64,000 nucleotides of DNA, taken from NCBI GenBank assembly GCA_964433845.1, contig CAYSTA010000004.1, positions 1 to 64,000 of the forward strand, given 5' to 3'. Shown here piece after piece: positions 9,086 through 17,700 of this stretch; position 1 is the stretch's first letter; every line of letters begins with the position of its first letter. The translations under genes and the position numbers were made by a program. Source of the DNA: MAG-121220-bin8 sp964433845. Lineage in GTDB: Bacteria > Bacteroidota > Bacteroidia > Flavobacteriales > Flavobacteriaceae. Below the pieces are notes generated by a model. That model was not told the origin of the DNA. It made no database searches and worked only from the letters and a program-made list of their open reading frames with translations.

Positions 9086-9817
9086 ATGAAAAATCTTAAA
9101 ATTGATATAAATGCAGATGTAGGTGAAGGAATTGGAAATGAAGATCAACTCTTTCCATTAATTTCTTCATGTAATATTGCTTGTGGAGGACATGCTGGTG
9201 ATTTAGAGACTATGTTGTCAGTTGTAAGATTAGCTAAAAAGAATAATTTAAAAATTGGTGCTCATCCATCGTTTCCTGATAGGAAAAATTTTGGAAGAAA
9301 AGTAATGAATATTTCAAAGGATAAATTAGTAAAATCTTTGAAAAATCAAATAGAATCGTTAAAAAAGATATTGATTCAAGAAAATGCTGATTTAAATCAT
9401 ATAAAACCCCATGGAGCACTTTATAATTTTGCATCAAATGATAAAGAAACTGCCAGAATTATAATTAATTTAACAAAGGAGATGAACACAAAATTATATG
9501 TCCCCTATTCTTCTCTTATTTCTGAAATGGCTGTAGAAGAAGGAATTAAAACATGTAATGAGTTATTTATTGACAGAAACTATAATTCTAACTTAACCTT
9601 AGTTTCTAGAAAAAATCCTAATGCATTAATAGAAAATTCTAACGAAATGTTTAAACACGTTTATAATATTATTAATAATAAAATTATAAGCATTGACAAA
9701 AAAGAAAGAAGTGTAGAGTTTGACACCTTATGTATTCATGGTGATAATCCAAATGCTATTGAATTGCTAGAAGAATTACACTTAAAATTAAATAATATTG
9801 GAATTAAAATCATATAA
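9086..9817 (+). CDS. pxpA: 5-oxoprolinase subunit A (LamB/YcsF family)
   Basis: This 243-residue cytosolic protein has the LamB/YcsF signature DINADVGEG at the N-terminus, then SCNIACGGHAGD near residue 28, GAHPSFPDRKNFGR near 57 and HIKPHGALYN near 105, with CIHGDNP near the end. PxpA works with PxpB and PxpC in ATP-dependent opening of 5-oxo-L-proline (pyroglutamate) to glutamate. Translation starts immediately after the transporter's stop, and its last 20 bases overlap the pxpB start, so the subunits are translationally coupled. Confidence 0.95.
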   Translation: MKNLKIDINADVGEGIGNEDQLFPLISSCNIACGGHAGDLETMLSVVRLAKKNNLKIGAHPSFPDRKNFGRKVMNISKDKLVKSLKNQIESLKKILIQENADLNHIKPHGALYNFASNDKETARIIINLTKEMNTKLYVPYSSLISEMAVEEGIKTCNELFIDRNYNSNLTLVSRKNPNALIENSNEMFKHVYNIINNKIISIDKKERSVEFDTLCIHGDNPNAIELLEELHLKLNNIGIKII

Positions 9818-10535
9818 TTTAAAATATAAAAGATTTGGAGAAAGTTCTATTCTAGTTGAGTGGCCCTCAATAATTCATGAATCTATTTTAGAAAACATTT
9901 TATTATTTAAATCAGAAATTGAGAATAAATGTCTCAATAATAATATCTATTTAAAAAACTCCTATAATTCTCTACTAATTAGCTATGAAGAAAATATAAA
10001 TCCTAAAACTAAAATCTCCGAATTAAAGAATATTTATATCAAAATTAGATCAAAACAAAAACAGATTTTTAATAAATGGGAAATACCTGTTTGTTATGAT
10101 ATTGAACTTGGACATGATTTAAATTATTTAGAAAAAAGCCTTTCTATAAAAAAAGAAGAGATTATTTCTTTGCATAGTTCTAAAGATTATAGAGTTTATA
10201 ATATAGGCTTTCTTCCTGGTTTTTTATATTTAGGGGGATTGGATAAAAAGATACATCATCCACGTAAAGAAAAACCAGTTTTAAATGTTCCTAAGGGTGC
10301 TGTAGGAATTGGAGGGTCTCAAACTGGGATATACCCAAATAATAGCCCTGGAGGATGGTACATTATTGGAAACTCTCCCATTAATTTATTTAATATTAAA
10401 AAGACATCACCATGTTTCATTGAGTCAGGAGACAAAATAAAATTTATTCCAATATCATTAAAAGAACATGAATTGATTAAAATACAAGTTGAATCCAATA
10501 TTTATAAACCAATAAAAACTAGAATAAATGATTGA
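9798..10535 (+). CDS. pxpB: 5-oxoprolinase subunit B
   Basis: The 245-residue product starts at TTG 9798, inside pxpA; the first conserved residues (YKRFGESSILVEWPS) follow soon after and no ATG is available. The KipI/PxpB core is clear: YNIGFLPGFLYLGGLD near residue 134, HPRKEKPVLNVPKGAVGIGG near 152, and PGGWYIIGNSPINLF near 183. With PxpC it forms the heteromer (KipI-KipA type) that activates pyroglutamate with ATP. In Bacillus the same protein was first known as a KinA inhibitor, a role not suggested here. It overlaps pxpC by eight bases. Confidence 0.93.
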   Translation: MELKSYNLKYKRFGESSILVEWPSIIHESILENILLFKSEIENKCLNNNIYLKNSYNSLLISYEENINPKTKISELKNIYIKIRSKQKQIFNKWEIPVCYDIELGHDLNYLEKSLSIKKEEIISLHSSKDYRVYNIGFLPGFLYLGGLDKKIHHPRKEKPVLNVPKGAVGIGGSQTGIYPNNSPGGWYIIGNSPINLFNIKKTSPCFIESGDKIKFIPISLKEHELIKIQVESNIYKPIKTRIND

Positions 10536-11379
10536 AATTATTAAATCAGGACTTTATTCCACGATACAAGATCTTGGAAGGTTTGGATATGAAAATTATG
10601 GAGTGCCAATATCTGGATCAATGGATCAACTTTCATCACTTATTTCAAATAAATTATTAGGTAACAATGACAATGATGCTGTAATGGAAATAACTATGAC
10701 AGGACCTGTTTTAAAATTCTTAGAGGAAACTAAAATATGTATTACAGGAGCAGATATTAGCCCATCAATAAATGGTAATTCTATTGATATAAATCGAGTA
10801 TATGAGATACATAAAGGTGATGTTCTAAAATTTGGAAAATTAAAATATGGATTGCGTTCTTATCTGAGTGTTTCTGGAGGTTTCTTGTCAGATAAGATAA
10901 TGAATAGTAGAAGTATGTATTATCATATTACTAAATCAAATAGAATAAAAAATGGGGATAGTTTAAAAATTAAAAAATCAATAAAAATAAATACTAAAAG
11001 AACTAATATTAATATTAATTATTTAGAGCATTTTAAAAACAATACAATTGAAGTTTTCAAGGGGCCAGAATTTAATAAATTAACAATAAAACAAAAACAA
11101 GTTTTATTAAAGAAAAAATTTACAATTTCAAACAATAATGACAGAATGGCTTATCAATTAAATGAATCATTAAATAATGAGCTTAACTCTATAATTACTT
11201 CATTAGTAATGCAGGGTACAGTACAGCTAACTCCTTCTGGAAAAGTAATAATTCTAATGAGAGATTCTCAAACATGTGGAGGATATCCTAGAATACTTCA
11301 ACTATCTAATAAATCAATAAATAAACTATCACAAAAACACGTGGGTAATAGTATCAAATTTAAATTAATAGATCTATAA
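10528..11379 (+). CDS. pxpC: 5-oxoprolinase subunit C
   Basis: This 283-residue protein is of the KipA/PxpC biotin-dependent-carboxylase-like family: IKSGLYSTIQDLGRFGY at the N-terminus, GVPISGSMD near residue 26, CITGADISPSING near 72, and a C-terminal RDSQTCGGYPRI. It partners PxpB to convert 5-oxoproline to glutamate. It ends the four-gene operon; 71 bases to the next gene contain no strong hairpin that I can see. It is slightly shorter than most family members but all main blocks are present. Confidence 0.93.
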   Translation: MIEIIKSGLYSTIQDLGRFGYENYGVPISGSMDQLSSLISNKLLGNNDNDAVMEITMTGPVLKFLEETKICITGADISPSINGNSIDINRVYEIHKGDVLKFGKLKYGLRSYLSVSGGFLSDKIMNSRSMYYHITKSNRIKNGDSLKIKKSIKINTKRTNININYLEHFKNNTIEVFKGPEFNKLTIKQKQVLLKKKFTISNNNDRMAYQLNESLNNELNSIITSLVMQGTVQLTPSGKVIILMRDSQTCGGYPRILQLSNKSINKLSQKHVGNSIKFKLIDL

Positions 11380-11450
11380 TAAATGGAGATATAATTAAGA
11401 TTTTTTATTTATAATTTCACTATATTGAGCGCTAATTAAAAAATTAAATT

Positions 11451-11954
11451 ATGAAAAATTATATTTTATTATTTAGCCTAATTGGGCTATTTGTTTCATG
11501 TGCTGATAATTGTAATGTTGCAACTAATGGTTTTGGGCCTTTTGAAGGTCAAACAGTTTTTATGGGTTCCGAATCAACTGTTGATGTTTTTAAAGAAATT
11601 GATGCAGCTTGGACAAATAGAGATTACGATGCTTTAAAAGCGCTAATTTTAGATGGAGGAAGCTTTACATTTAGTGATGGATCAGTGATTACTACTGGAG
11701 AAGAATTCGCTGCTAAAGTAGAAGAAGACTATCAAAAATCTTTAGAAAGTGGACAAGAATGGGGTTGGAATATTGACTATGCATTTGCAGTTCATCCTAA
11801 AGGTTCGGATGATCCTGCTGCAACAAATCAAGATGGCGAATGGGTTAATGCCCAATTTACAGGTCAAGATGGAATATATGTAGAATGGTATCAAATAGTA
11901 GATGGAAAATTAGTTTATTGGAATTCTGCAAAAAGACCATTATCTAAGGAATAA
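11451..11954 (+). CDS. NTF2-like (SnoaL/DUF4440-type) lipoprotein
   Basis: A lipoprotein signal (LIGLFVSC, C17) leads to a 150-residue domain with the NTF2-like pattern: helix VFKEIDAAWTNRDYDALKAL, strand GSFTFSDG, helix TGEEFAAKVEEDYQK, and terminal strands GIYVEWYQIVDGKLVYW. Such domains are cone-shaped pockets, either catalytic or ligand-binding, and are very common as lipoproteins in marine flavobacteria. No catalytic residues can be picked out with confidence. It may form an operon with the following hydrolase gene (29 bases). Confidence 0.78.
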   Translation: MKNYILLFSLIGLFVSCADNCNVATNGFGPFEGQTVFMGSESTVDVFKEIDAAWTNRDYDALKALILDGGSFTFSDGSVITTGEEFAAKVEEDYQKSLESGQEWGWNIDYAFAVHPKGSDDPAATNQDGEWVNAQFTGQDGIYVEWYQIVDGKLVYWNSAKRPLSKE

Positions 11955-11983
11955 TAAAATAAATTATTTATAACTATAATATA

Positions 11984-12952
11984 TTGAAAAAGTTATTTCT
12001 ATTAATTTCTTTTTTTCTATTTACTTTTATTACATATGGACAATTAAAAATTGAAAATATTCAATTTGATAGTGCAAATCCATACTCATTCAACGATGTA
12101 ATAACAGATTTAGAAAATCAAGAAAAACAAAAGGTATTTGGCAAACTTGTTATTCCACAAGATTCAATTTCTAAAGATAAAAAATATCCATTGGTTATAG
12201 GTGTTGCTGGAAGCCTTGGATGGTCAGACCATCATCATGAGTATTTAAAAATGTATCAAGAAATGGGTATTGCAACTTTTGAGTTAAACAGTTTTAAAAG
12301 TAGAAATATTACTTCCACTGTTGGAACTCAAACTGAAATAACTATGGCTGCAATGATACTTGATGCATATAGGGCTTTTGAAGTATTATCAGAACATCCA
12401 AATATTGACAAAAACAAGGTTTCAATAACTGGATGGAGTTTAGGAGGTGGTGTTACCCTATTTTCTGCTTGGCTTCCACTAAAAAATGCAATTAATAAAG
12501 AATTAACTTTTGCCTCTCATCTTGCATTTTATCCGCCTTGCTTTATTAATCCTGATAATACAGAATTTACTAATTCACCTATTCATATTTTAATAGGTGA
12601 ATTGGATAATTGGACACCTTCATCACCTTGTAAGGATTTGATTAACAAATTAAAACCTAAAACAAATATTGACCTTACAATATATAAAGATTCATATCAT
12701 TCATTTGATAAAAAAGGACCAGTCGTAAGAAATGAAAAAGCCTATAATTTTAGTGAATGTATTTTTAGACTTGACGAAAAAGGTAATGTTTTGATGAATT
12801 ATCTAAATATTCCTATGTCAAATCCCTTTTTGCAAAAAATTGGATTTATGATGTGTGTTTCTAGAGGTGCTGATTTTGGAGGCAATCCAGAAGCTAGAGT
12901 AAAATCATATAATTTTAGTAAAGAGTTTATGACAATAACATTATTAAATTAA
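11984..12952 (+). CDS. Secreted dienelactone-hydrolase-like alpha/beta hydrolase
   Basis: TTG at 11984 begins MKKLFLLISFFLF, a normal Sec signal ending TYGQ. The catalytic nucleophile lies in GWSLGGG (S152). The acid is probably in the segment LIGELDNWTPSSPC, and the His in YKDSYHSFD, matching dienelactone-hydrolase-like enzymes. It probably acts on an ester or lactone in the periplasm. At 322 residues it is longer than cytosolic dienelactone hydrolases because of the signal and a C-terminal tail. The neighbours give no substrate. Confidence 0.85.
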   Translation: MKKLFLLISFFLFTFITYGQLKIENIQFDSANPYSFNDVITDLENQEKQKVFGKLVIPQDSISKDKKYPLVIGVAGSLGWSDHHHEYLKMYQEMGIATFELNSFKSRNITSTVGTQTEITMAAMILDAYRAFEVLSEHPNIDKNKVSITGWSLGGGVTLFSAWLPLKNAINKELTFASHLAFYPPCFINPDNTEFTNSPIHILIGELDNWTPSSPCKDLINKLKPKTNIDLTIYKDSYHSFDKKGPVVRNEKAYNFSECIFRLDEKGNVLMNYLNIPMSNPFLQKIGFMMCVSRGADFGGNPEARVKSYNFSKEFMTITLLN

Positions 12953-12959
12953 ATAATGT

Positions 12960-14015
12960 TTATTTGAAGTGAAGTTTTGATATTTTACCTTTTCCTGCAG
13001 CATAGGCAGTACATTTGTTTAAAAACCTTATTGTATAGAAGCTTTCATCGCTTAAATGTTTCCATGTATATCCTTTATCATTTGAAATATCTATTCCATT
13101 ATAACCTACAGCAACTAAGGATTTACCTTTGCTATTTGGAAAATACTGAACACAACTTCTATATCCTGGATTTTGGTTGTCAGCAACTGTATTCCAAGTC
13201 ATTCCACCGTCATTTGTAATAATCTTATTTGAGATGTTCTCCAAAGGTTTAGTATAATCTCCGCCGATAGCAAAGCCATTCTTCTTGTCATAAAAATCAA
13301 TACTATAAATACCTTTTGTTGATTCTCCTTTAATAATAGGAGTTTCTATTATACTCCAACTTTTTCCAAAATCATCACTGTAATATATTCTACTATTAAT
13401 TCCTCCACTTGCAACCCATGCTCTATTTCCAATAATGGAAATATTTGTATCGCTAGCAGCAAAAAAACCTTCATCTGGAAGTTTATTATTAAACATACTG
13501 CAATCTAATTTTTTCCAACTTTCCCCACCATCTCTTGTAATTAAAATACTAATACAACCATTTATATAATCTCCAACAACCAAACCTTCTTTTTCATTCC
13601 AAAAATCCATAGAATCATAAAAAACCTTTTCATCAGTCTCTTTATAGACAACTTTTCCATTTTTAAAGAGTAATGCTGGACTTCCAATGGTCATTGCAAA
13701 AACATTCTCATTAATAACAGCCATTGATCTAAAATTTGGATATAACACTGAATCAACCTTAGAACTATACTGATCTACACTTAGAAGGTCTGGTTTTTTT
13801 GTGTCAAAAGAATATATCTCCCCTCTAGAAGTTGCATTATAAACCTTATTATTATGAATCTCTAGTGCTCTAATATTCAATGATGAATCCAGTAAAACAT
13901 GGGTTACATCAACTTTTGTAAAGGATAAATTATTTTGACAACTTGTAAAAAACCAGGAAGAAACAAGTATTAAAAAAATTTTATTAAAAAGAATTGATTT
14001 AGAATACATCTCCAT
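12960..14015 (-). CDS. BNR/YCF48-like beta-propeller lipoprotein
   Basis: A lipoprotein signal ending SSWFFTSC precedes about 325 residues with repeated sialidase-type Asp-box-like segments: SILITRDGGESWKKLD, IYYSDDFGKSWSII, KIITNDGGMTWNTVA and DISNDKGYTWKHL. This is the photosynthesis-assembly-like (YCF48/HCF136-type) or BNR propeller pattern, used in flavobacteria as a generic extracellular binding scaffold. No sialidase catalytic residues are evident, so an enzymatic role is not claimed. Two in-frame ATGs (14015 and 14009) are possible starts. It is convergent with the hydrolase gene and divergent from the M81 gene. Confidence 0.8.
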   Translation of the reverse strand: MEMYSKSILFNKIFLILVSSWFFTSCQNNLSFTKVDVTHVLLDSSLNIRALEIHNNKVYNATSRGEIYSFDTKKPDLLSVDQYSSKVDSVLYPNFRSMAVINENVFAMTIGSPALLFKNGKVVYKETDEKVFYDSMDFWNEKEGLVVGDYINGCISILITRDGGESWKKLDCSMFNNKLPDEGFFAASDTNISIIGNRAWVASGGINSRIYYSDDFGKSWSIIETPIIKGESTKGIYSIDFYDKKNGFAIGGDYTKPLENISNKIITNDGGMTWNTVADNQNPGYRSCVQYFPNSKGKSLVAVGYNGIDISNDKGYTWKHLSDESFYTIRFLNKCTAYAAGKGKISKLHFK

Positions 14016-14060
14016 AAGGATTTATAATTAAATTTAAGATTATTAATATAATTATTAGGA

Positions 14061-15614
14061 ATGAGAAAAATATTAAAAATTTTATTGATTTTTAGTTTAA
14101 TTATTACAATTGGATGTAAAGAAGATTTTAAAAAGCCTAGAATTGCTATTGCAGGTTTAGCTATTGAATCTAGTACATTTTCACCTGCAAAAACCTATGA
14201 AATAGATTTTAAATCAAGAATTGGAGATGATGTGTTTTCATATTATCCATTTTTATCAAAAGATTCAGTTAATCGAAATAGGGCTAATTGGATTCCAACA
14301 CTTAGAGGGCATGCTTTACCTGGGGGAATTGTTACTAAGGAAACTTATGAATCTTTAGTAAAAAAAACATTAAGTATGCTTGAAAAAGAATTGCCACTTG
14401 ATGGTTTATTTTTTGATATTCATGGTGCTATGAGTGTTGAGAATCTTGATGATCCTGAAGGAGATTTTATTAAACGTATTAGAAAATTAATTGGCTATGA
14501 AACAATTATTTCAACTTCTATGGATTTACATGGTAATGTTACTGAAGTTTTAGCAAGAGAGACTGACTTAATTACATGTTACAGATTAGCACCTCACGAA
14601 GATGCAATTGAGTCAAAAAAAAGAGCAGTTGACAATCTCTTAGAAAGACTAGAGTCAGGAAAAGGTAAACCAAAGTATAAAGCAAGAATAGAAGTTCCAA
14701 TTTTACTTCCAGGCGAAAAAACAAGTACAAGAGTTGAACCTGGAAAAAGCCTATATGCAAAAGTTGACCCTGTAACTAAAAGTCCAGGTATCATTGATGC
14801 AGCTATTTGGGTTGGATATCCTTGGGCAGATGAACCCAGAAATCATGCTGTTGTTATAGTAACAGGAGATATAAAAGAATCTGTAATACAATCTGCTGAA
14901 TACTTAGCTGAAAGTTTTTGGGAAGTAAAGGATGATTTTGATTTTGTAGGACCTGTAGCTACATTAGAAAAGAGTTTAAATAAAGCTTTAAATAGTAAAG
15001 AATTTCCTTATATAATTAGTGATATGGGTGATAACCCTACAGCAGGTGGAGCTGGTGATGTTACATGGACACTTAATGAATTATTAAAAAGACCTGAATT
15101 TAAGAAAAAGAATGGACCAAGTGTTATCTATGCATCAATTCCAGGACCTAAGTTAGTAGAAAAAGCTGTAGAATTAGGAGTTGGCAATATTGTTGAAGAA
15201 TATGTAGGTGCAGAAATTGATGATCGTTACTCCCCTCCTATTAAAATTAAAGGGAAAATTGTTTCAATAAAACATGGCGATATTAATGCCAAAACAGAAG
15301 TTGTAGTTAAGTCTGGTAGTATTAATATCATTGTTACTAAAAAAAGAAAACCATACCATTATATTTCTGATTTTATTGAGCTTGATTTGGAACCTACAAA
15401 ATCAAATATCTTAATTGTTAAAATTGGATATTTAGTTCCTGAACTTTATAATATTAAAAAAGGTTGGACCATGGCTCTAACTCCTGGTGGAGTTGATCAA
15501 GATTTGTTTAGACTTGATTATAAAAGAATTAAACGACCTATGTTTCCATTAGATAAATTTGAAACCAAACCTGATTTAACAGCAAAAATGATAGAGATTT
15601 CTAAGGAAGAATAA
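14061..15614 (+). CDS. M81 (MlrC-type) metallopeptidase lipoprotein
   Basis: This 517-residue protein has a lipoprotein signal (LIITIGC, C19). The MlrC N-terminal domain shows RIAIAGLAIESSTFSP, GLFFDIHGAMSVEN and STSMDLHGNVTE, with His/Asp ligands typical of this zinc family. The C-terminal MlrC domain begins near residue 300 (YIISDMGDNPTAGGAGD). MlrC of sphingomonads cleaves linearised microcystin peptides; other members act on unusual amides. An exported lipoprotein form is notable. Its TAA overlaps the ATG of the next gene (TAATG), so the two are translationally coupled. Confidence 0.9.
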   Translation: MRKILKILLIFSLIITIGCKEDFKKPRIAIAGLAIESSTFSPAKTYEIDFKSRIGDDVFSYYPFLSKDSVNRNRANWIPTLRGHALPGGIVTKETYESLVKKTLSMLEKELPLDGLFFDIHGAMSVENLDDPEGDFIKRIRKLIGYETIISTSMDLHGNVTEVLARETDLITCYRLAPHEDAIESKKRAVDNLLERLESGKGKPKYKARIEVPILLPGEKTSTRVEPGKSLYAKVDPVTKSPGIIDAAIWVGYPWADEPRNHAVVIVTGDIKESVIQSAEYLAESFWEVKDDFDFVGPVATLEKSLNKALNSKEFPYIISDMGDNPTAGGAGDVTWTLNELLKRPEFKKKNGPSVIYASIPGPKLVEKAVELGVGNIVEEYVGAEIDDRYSPPIKIKGKIVSIKHGDINAKTEVVVKSGSINIIVTKKRKPYHYISDFIELDLEPTKSNILIVKIGYLVPELYNIKKGWTMALTPGGVDQDLFRLDYKRIKRPMFPLDKFETKPDLTAKMIEISKEE

Positions 15615-15946
15615 TGGAAAATTTATTTTCATACGGAACATTACAATATAAAAAAGTTCAACAGGAAACATTTGGAAGAATATTAAATGGCAGAAAAGAT
15701 ATTCTTAGAGGTTATAAGCTAAAGGATTTAATTATAAAGGATAAAAATGTTATAAAATCAAGTGGCATTAAAACTCACCCAATAATTTATTATACTGGAG
15801 AAAAAAAAGATTTTGTTAATGGAGTCTTATTTAGTGTAACAGAATTAGAAGTAATTAAAGCTGATAGCTATGAAGTCAATGAATACAAAAGAGTAAAGGT
15901 GAAATTTGAATCAGGAAATAGTGGTTGGGTATATATTGAAAAATAG
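15614..15946 (+). CDS. Gamma-glutamylcyclotransferase/AIG2-like protein
   Basis: The 110-residue cytosolic protein begins MENLFSYGTLQYKKVQ, the YGTL glycine-rich signature of the gamma-glutamylcyclotransferase (GGCT/AIG2) fold, and ends with GVLFSVTELEVIKADSYEVNEYKR, where the Glu in the E-x-x-x-x-D-x-Y-E stretch is the usual catalytic region. GGCT enzymes release 5-oxoproline from gamma-glutamyl amino acids or peptides; some AIG2 members act on other amines. It is coupled to the M81 peptidase gene by a one-base overlap. A 5-oxoprolinase operon lies about 4 kb upstream, a suggestive but unproved link. Confidence 0.82.
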   Translation: MENLFSYGTLQYKKVQQETFGRILNGRKDILRGYKLKDLIIKDKNVIKSSGIKTHPIIYYTGEKKDFVNGVLFSVTELEVIKADSYEVNEYKRVKVKFESGNSGWVYIEK

Positions 15947-15948
15947 AT

Positions 15949-16569
15949 TTATTTTTTAGATAAAATTGTAAATAAAAACTCTTGTTTTGTATTAAAGGGA
16001 GTTGGATGATCAGTTATTAAATGATTTTTTAACACAAAGCTTTCATTAAATGCTTTTTTAACTGAATCAACATCATACCTAGTAACTTCTAAACCACTAC
16101 ACTTTTCAGGTCCATTTGATGAAAAAGTTGCTAAAATCATATTAGCACTTTGATTTAAAGAATTAGAAGTTAGATTTATATAAGACATAATCTGATCTTC
16201 TTTTCTTAAAAAGTGAAAAGCAGCCCTATCATGCCATAAATCATATTTTTTATTTGGATTAAAAACATTTATATCTGATACTATCCAGTTAACAAGCGAT
16301 GCTTTATCTCCGAGTCTTTTTTTAGCCTTATCAATTGCACTTTTTGAAATATCTAAAACATCGATATTATAAAAACCCATTTTTAAAAGATTATCGACAA
16401 GTCTACTTTCCCCCGCACCAACATCAATAATTTTGGCACTTTTATCAAGATTTAGGGATTTGATAATATCCAAAGAAGTTTTTGGATAACTTTGATACCA
16501 ACTTACTTCATTTTCCTTTTTTTTTGAATGAACATTTTCCCAATGCTCTTCTAATTGATGATCAATCAT
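15949..16569 (-). CDS. Class I SAM-dependent methyltransferase
   Basis: This is a 206-residue protein with motif I IIDVGAGESRLV near residue 45, the acidic end of strand two in DVLDISKSAIDKAKKRL, and motif IV-like KYDLWHDRAAFHFL near 109. The fold and the WYQSYPKTSL start resemble the small methyltransferases often called thiopurine- or tellurite-type in bacteria, but no substrate can be inferred. It is cytosolic, starts with ATG and is transcribed away from the cold-shock gene. Confidence 0.86.
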   Translation of the reverse strand: MIDHQLEEHWENVHSKKKENEVSWYQSYPKTSLDIIKSLNLDKSAKIIDVGAGESRLVDNLLKMGFYNIDVLDISKSAIDKAKKRLGDKASLVNWIVSDINVFNPNKKYDLWHDRAAFHFLRKEDQIMSYINLTSNSLNQSANMILATFSSNGPEKCSGLEVTRYDVDSVKKAFNESFVLKNHLITDHPTPFNTKQEFLFTILSKK

Positions 16570-16657
16570 ATTTAAAAATAAAAATAAAAATCAGTTATAT
16601 AGCATTCTGGTAATTAAATTTAAACTACATTCGCGTGAAATTTAATAAATATATATT

Positions 16658-16852
16658 ATGAAAAATGGAATTGTAAAATTCTTCAACGGATCTAAAGGAT
16701 ATGGTTTTATCAAGGAGGAAGGTGTTGAAAAGGATCACTTTGTACACGTGTCAGGACTAATTGACAGAATCGATCAAGACGATAAAGTTGAGTTCGAACT
16801 AGAGGAAGGTCCAAAAGGAATGAGCGCAATTAATGTTAAGAAAATAGATTAA
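16658..16852 (+). CDS. Cold-shock-domain protein
   Basis: The 64-residue product is a complete cold-shock domain with RNP1 GYGFI (KGYGFIKEE) and an RNP2-like HFVHVSGL. It binds single-stranded nucleic acid and acts as an RNA chaperone. The leader (about 16570-16657) is AT-rich with a TACATTCG element that only loosely resembles the -7 box. The gene is probably monocistronic. Codon use is richer in G/C than neighbouring genes, consistent with high expression. Confidence 0.93.
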   Translation: MKNGIVKFFNGSKGYGFIKEEGVEKDHFVHVSGLIDRIDQDDKVEFELEEGPKGMSAINVKKID

Positions 16853-16886
16853 TTTCTTACGGCACTCTTTTTGTTCATATTCTAAT

Positions 16887-17075
16887 ATGTTAGAATTCTG
16901 GAACACTTATTTTTTCGGCTATTTTCCAATTAAATTTAGAAAAATAATAAGAACAGCATGTTTCTTATTACTTCTATTCGTTTTATTTGAAGTAGCCGTT
17001 AAATTTTTAATATGCATCTTAATTATAGGACTAACTTCTAGACTACTTAAGTCCATCTATTTTTTTACAAAATAA
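16887..17075 (+). CDS. Possible small membrane protein (62 residues), uncertain
   Basis: An ATG frame 34 bases after the cold-shock gene encodes a short peptide with a polar start (MLEFWNTYFFGYFP) and two hydrophobic segments (TACFLLLLFVLFEVAVKFLI and CILIIGLTSRLL). It could be a two-pass membrane peptide. Nineteen bases overlap the convergent aquaporin gene. I do not recognise a family. The composition is plausible for coding but the only evidence is an open frame, so it may be spurious. Confidence 0.4.
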   Translation: MLEFWNTYFFGYFPIKFRKIIRTACFLLLLFVLFEVAVKFLICILIIGLTSRLLKSIYFFTK

Positions 17076-17674
17076 TTAAATTGAAAAGTTGCTAACAAAG
17101 CTCCAATTATTGGGGCTAATAGATAATACCATAAATAATACTTTGAAATACCATCTCCAATTATAAAATGACTTAAAGTAGGTCCAAGAGAAACAGCAGG
17201 ATTAAAAACACCACCTGATGTCTGACCAACAGTAAAGGCTCCAACCATTACTGTTAGACCAATAGCCAATCCATAAAATGAATTCCCTTTTAAATTAGGA
17301 TGAGTAGCTACATTTAAAATTACATATACAAGCAAATAAGTGAATATAATTTCACAAGCTAAAATTTGATAAATCGATGCAGACAAATTAGGCTGAATCT
17401 CCATTGGGTCTGAACTTAAAAAGAATACGACTAGTGCAGCTAAAGTTGCACCTAAAGTTTGAGAGATAAAATAATAAATTGATTCTACAAGATCTATTTC
17501 CTTTCTTAATAACATTGCTAAAGTAACTACTGGATTATAATGCGCTCCAGAAATATGTGCACCCATATAAACCAAAACAGTTAATCCAAAACCAATCGCA
17601 AATGGATTTCCACTTACTCCAATTATTAACACTAAAAAGAAAGTGCCAATTAATTCTGTTATGTAATTTTTCAT
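17057..17674 (-). CDS. Aquaporin / MIP-family channel
   Basis: This 205-residue membrane protein has the hourglass duplication: the first half-helix motif is HYNPVVT and the second is FNPAVSLGP. The first motif reads NPV in place of NPA. Six hydrophobic segments are visible, starting with ELIGTFFLVLIIGVSG. It transports water or small neutral solutes such as glycerol across the inner membrane. The length is close to the minimal size for the family. It is followed by no operon partner; a DMT permease gene lies 26 bases upstream on the same strand. Confidence 0.92.
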   Translation of the reverse strand: MKNYITELIGTFFLVLIIGVSGNPFAIGFGLTVLVYMGAHISGAHYNPVVTLAMLLRKEIDLVESIYYFISQTLGATLAALVVFFLSSDPMEIQPNLSASIYQILACEIIFTYLLVYVILNVATHPNLKGNSFYGLAIGLTVMVGAFTVGQTSGGVFNPAVSLGPTLSHFIIGDGISKYYLWYYLLAPIIGALLATFQFNYFVKK

Positions 17675-17700
17675 ATTTTAAAAATAACAAAAATTTAAAT

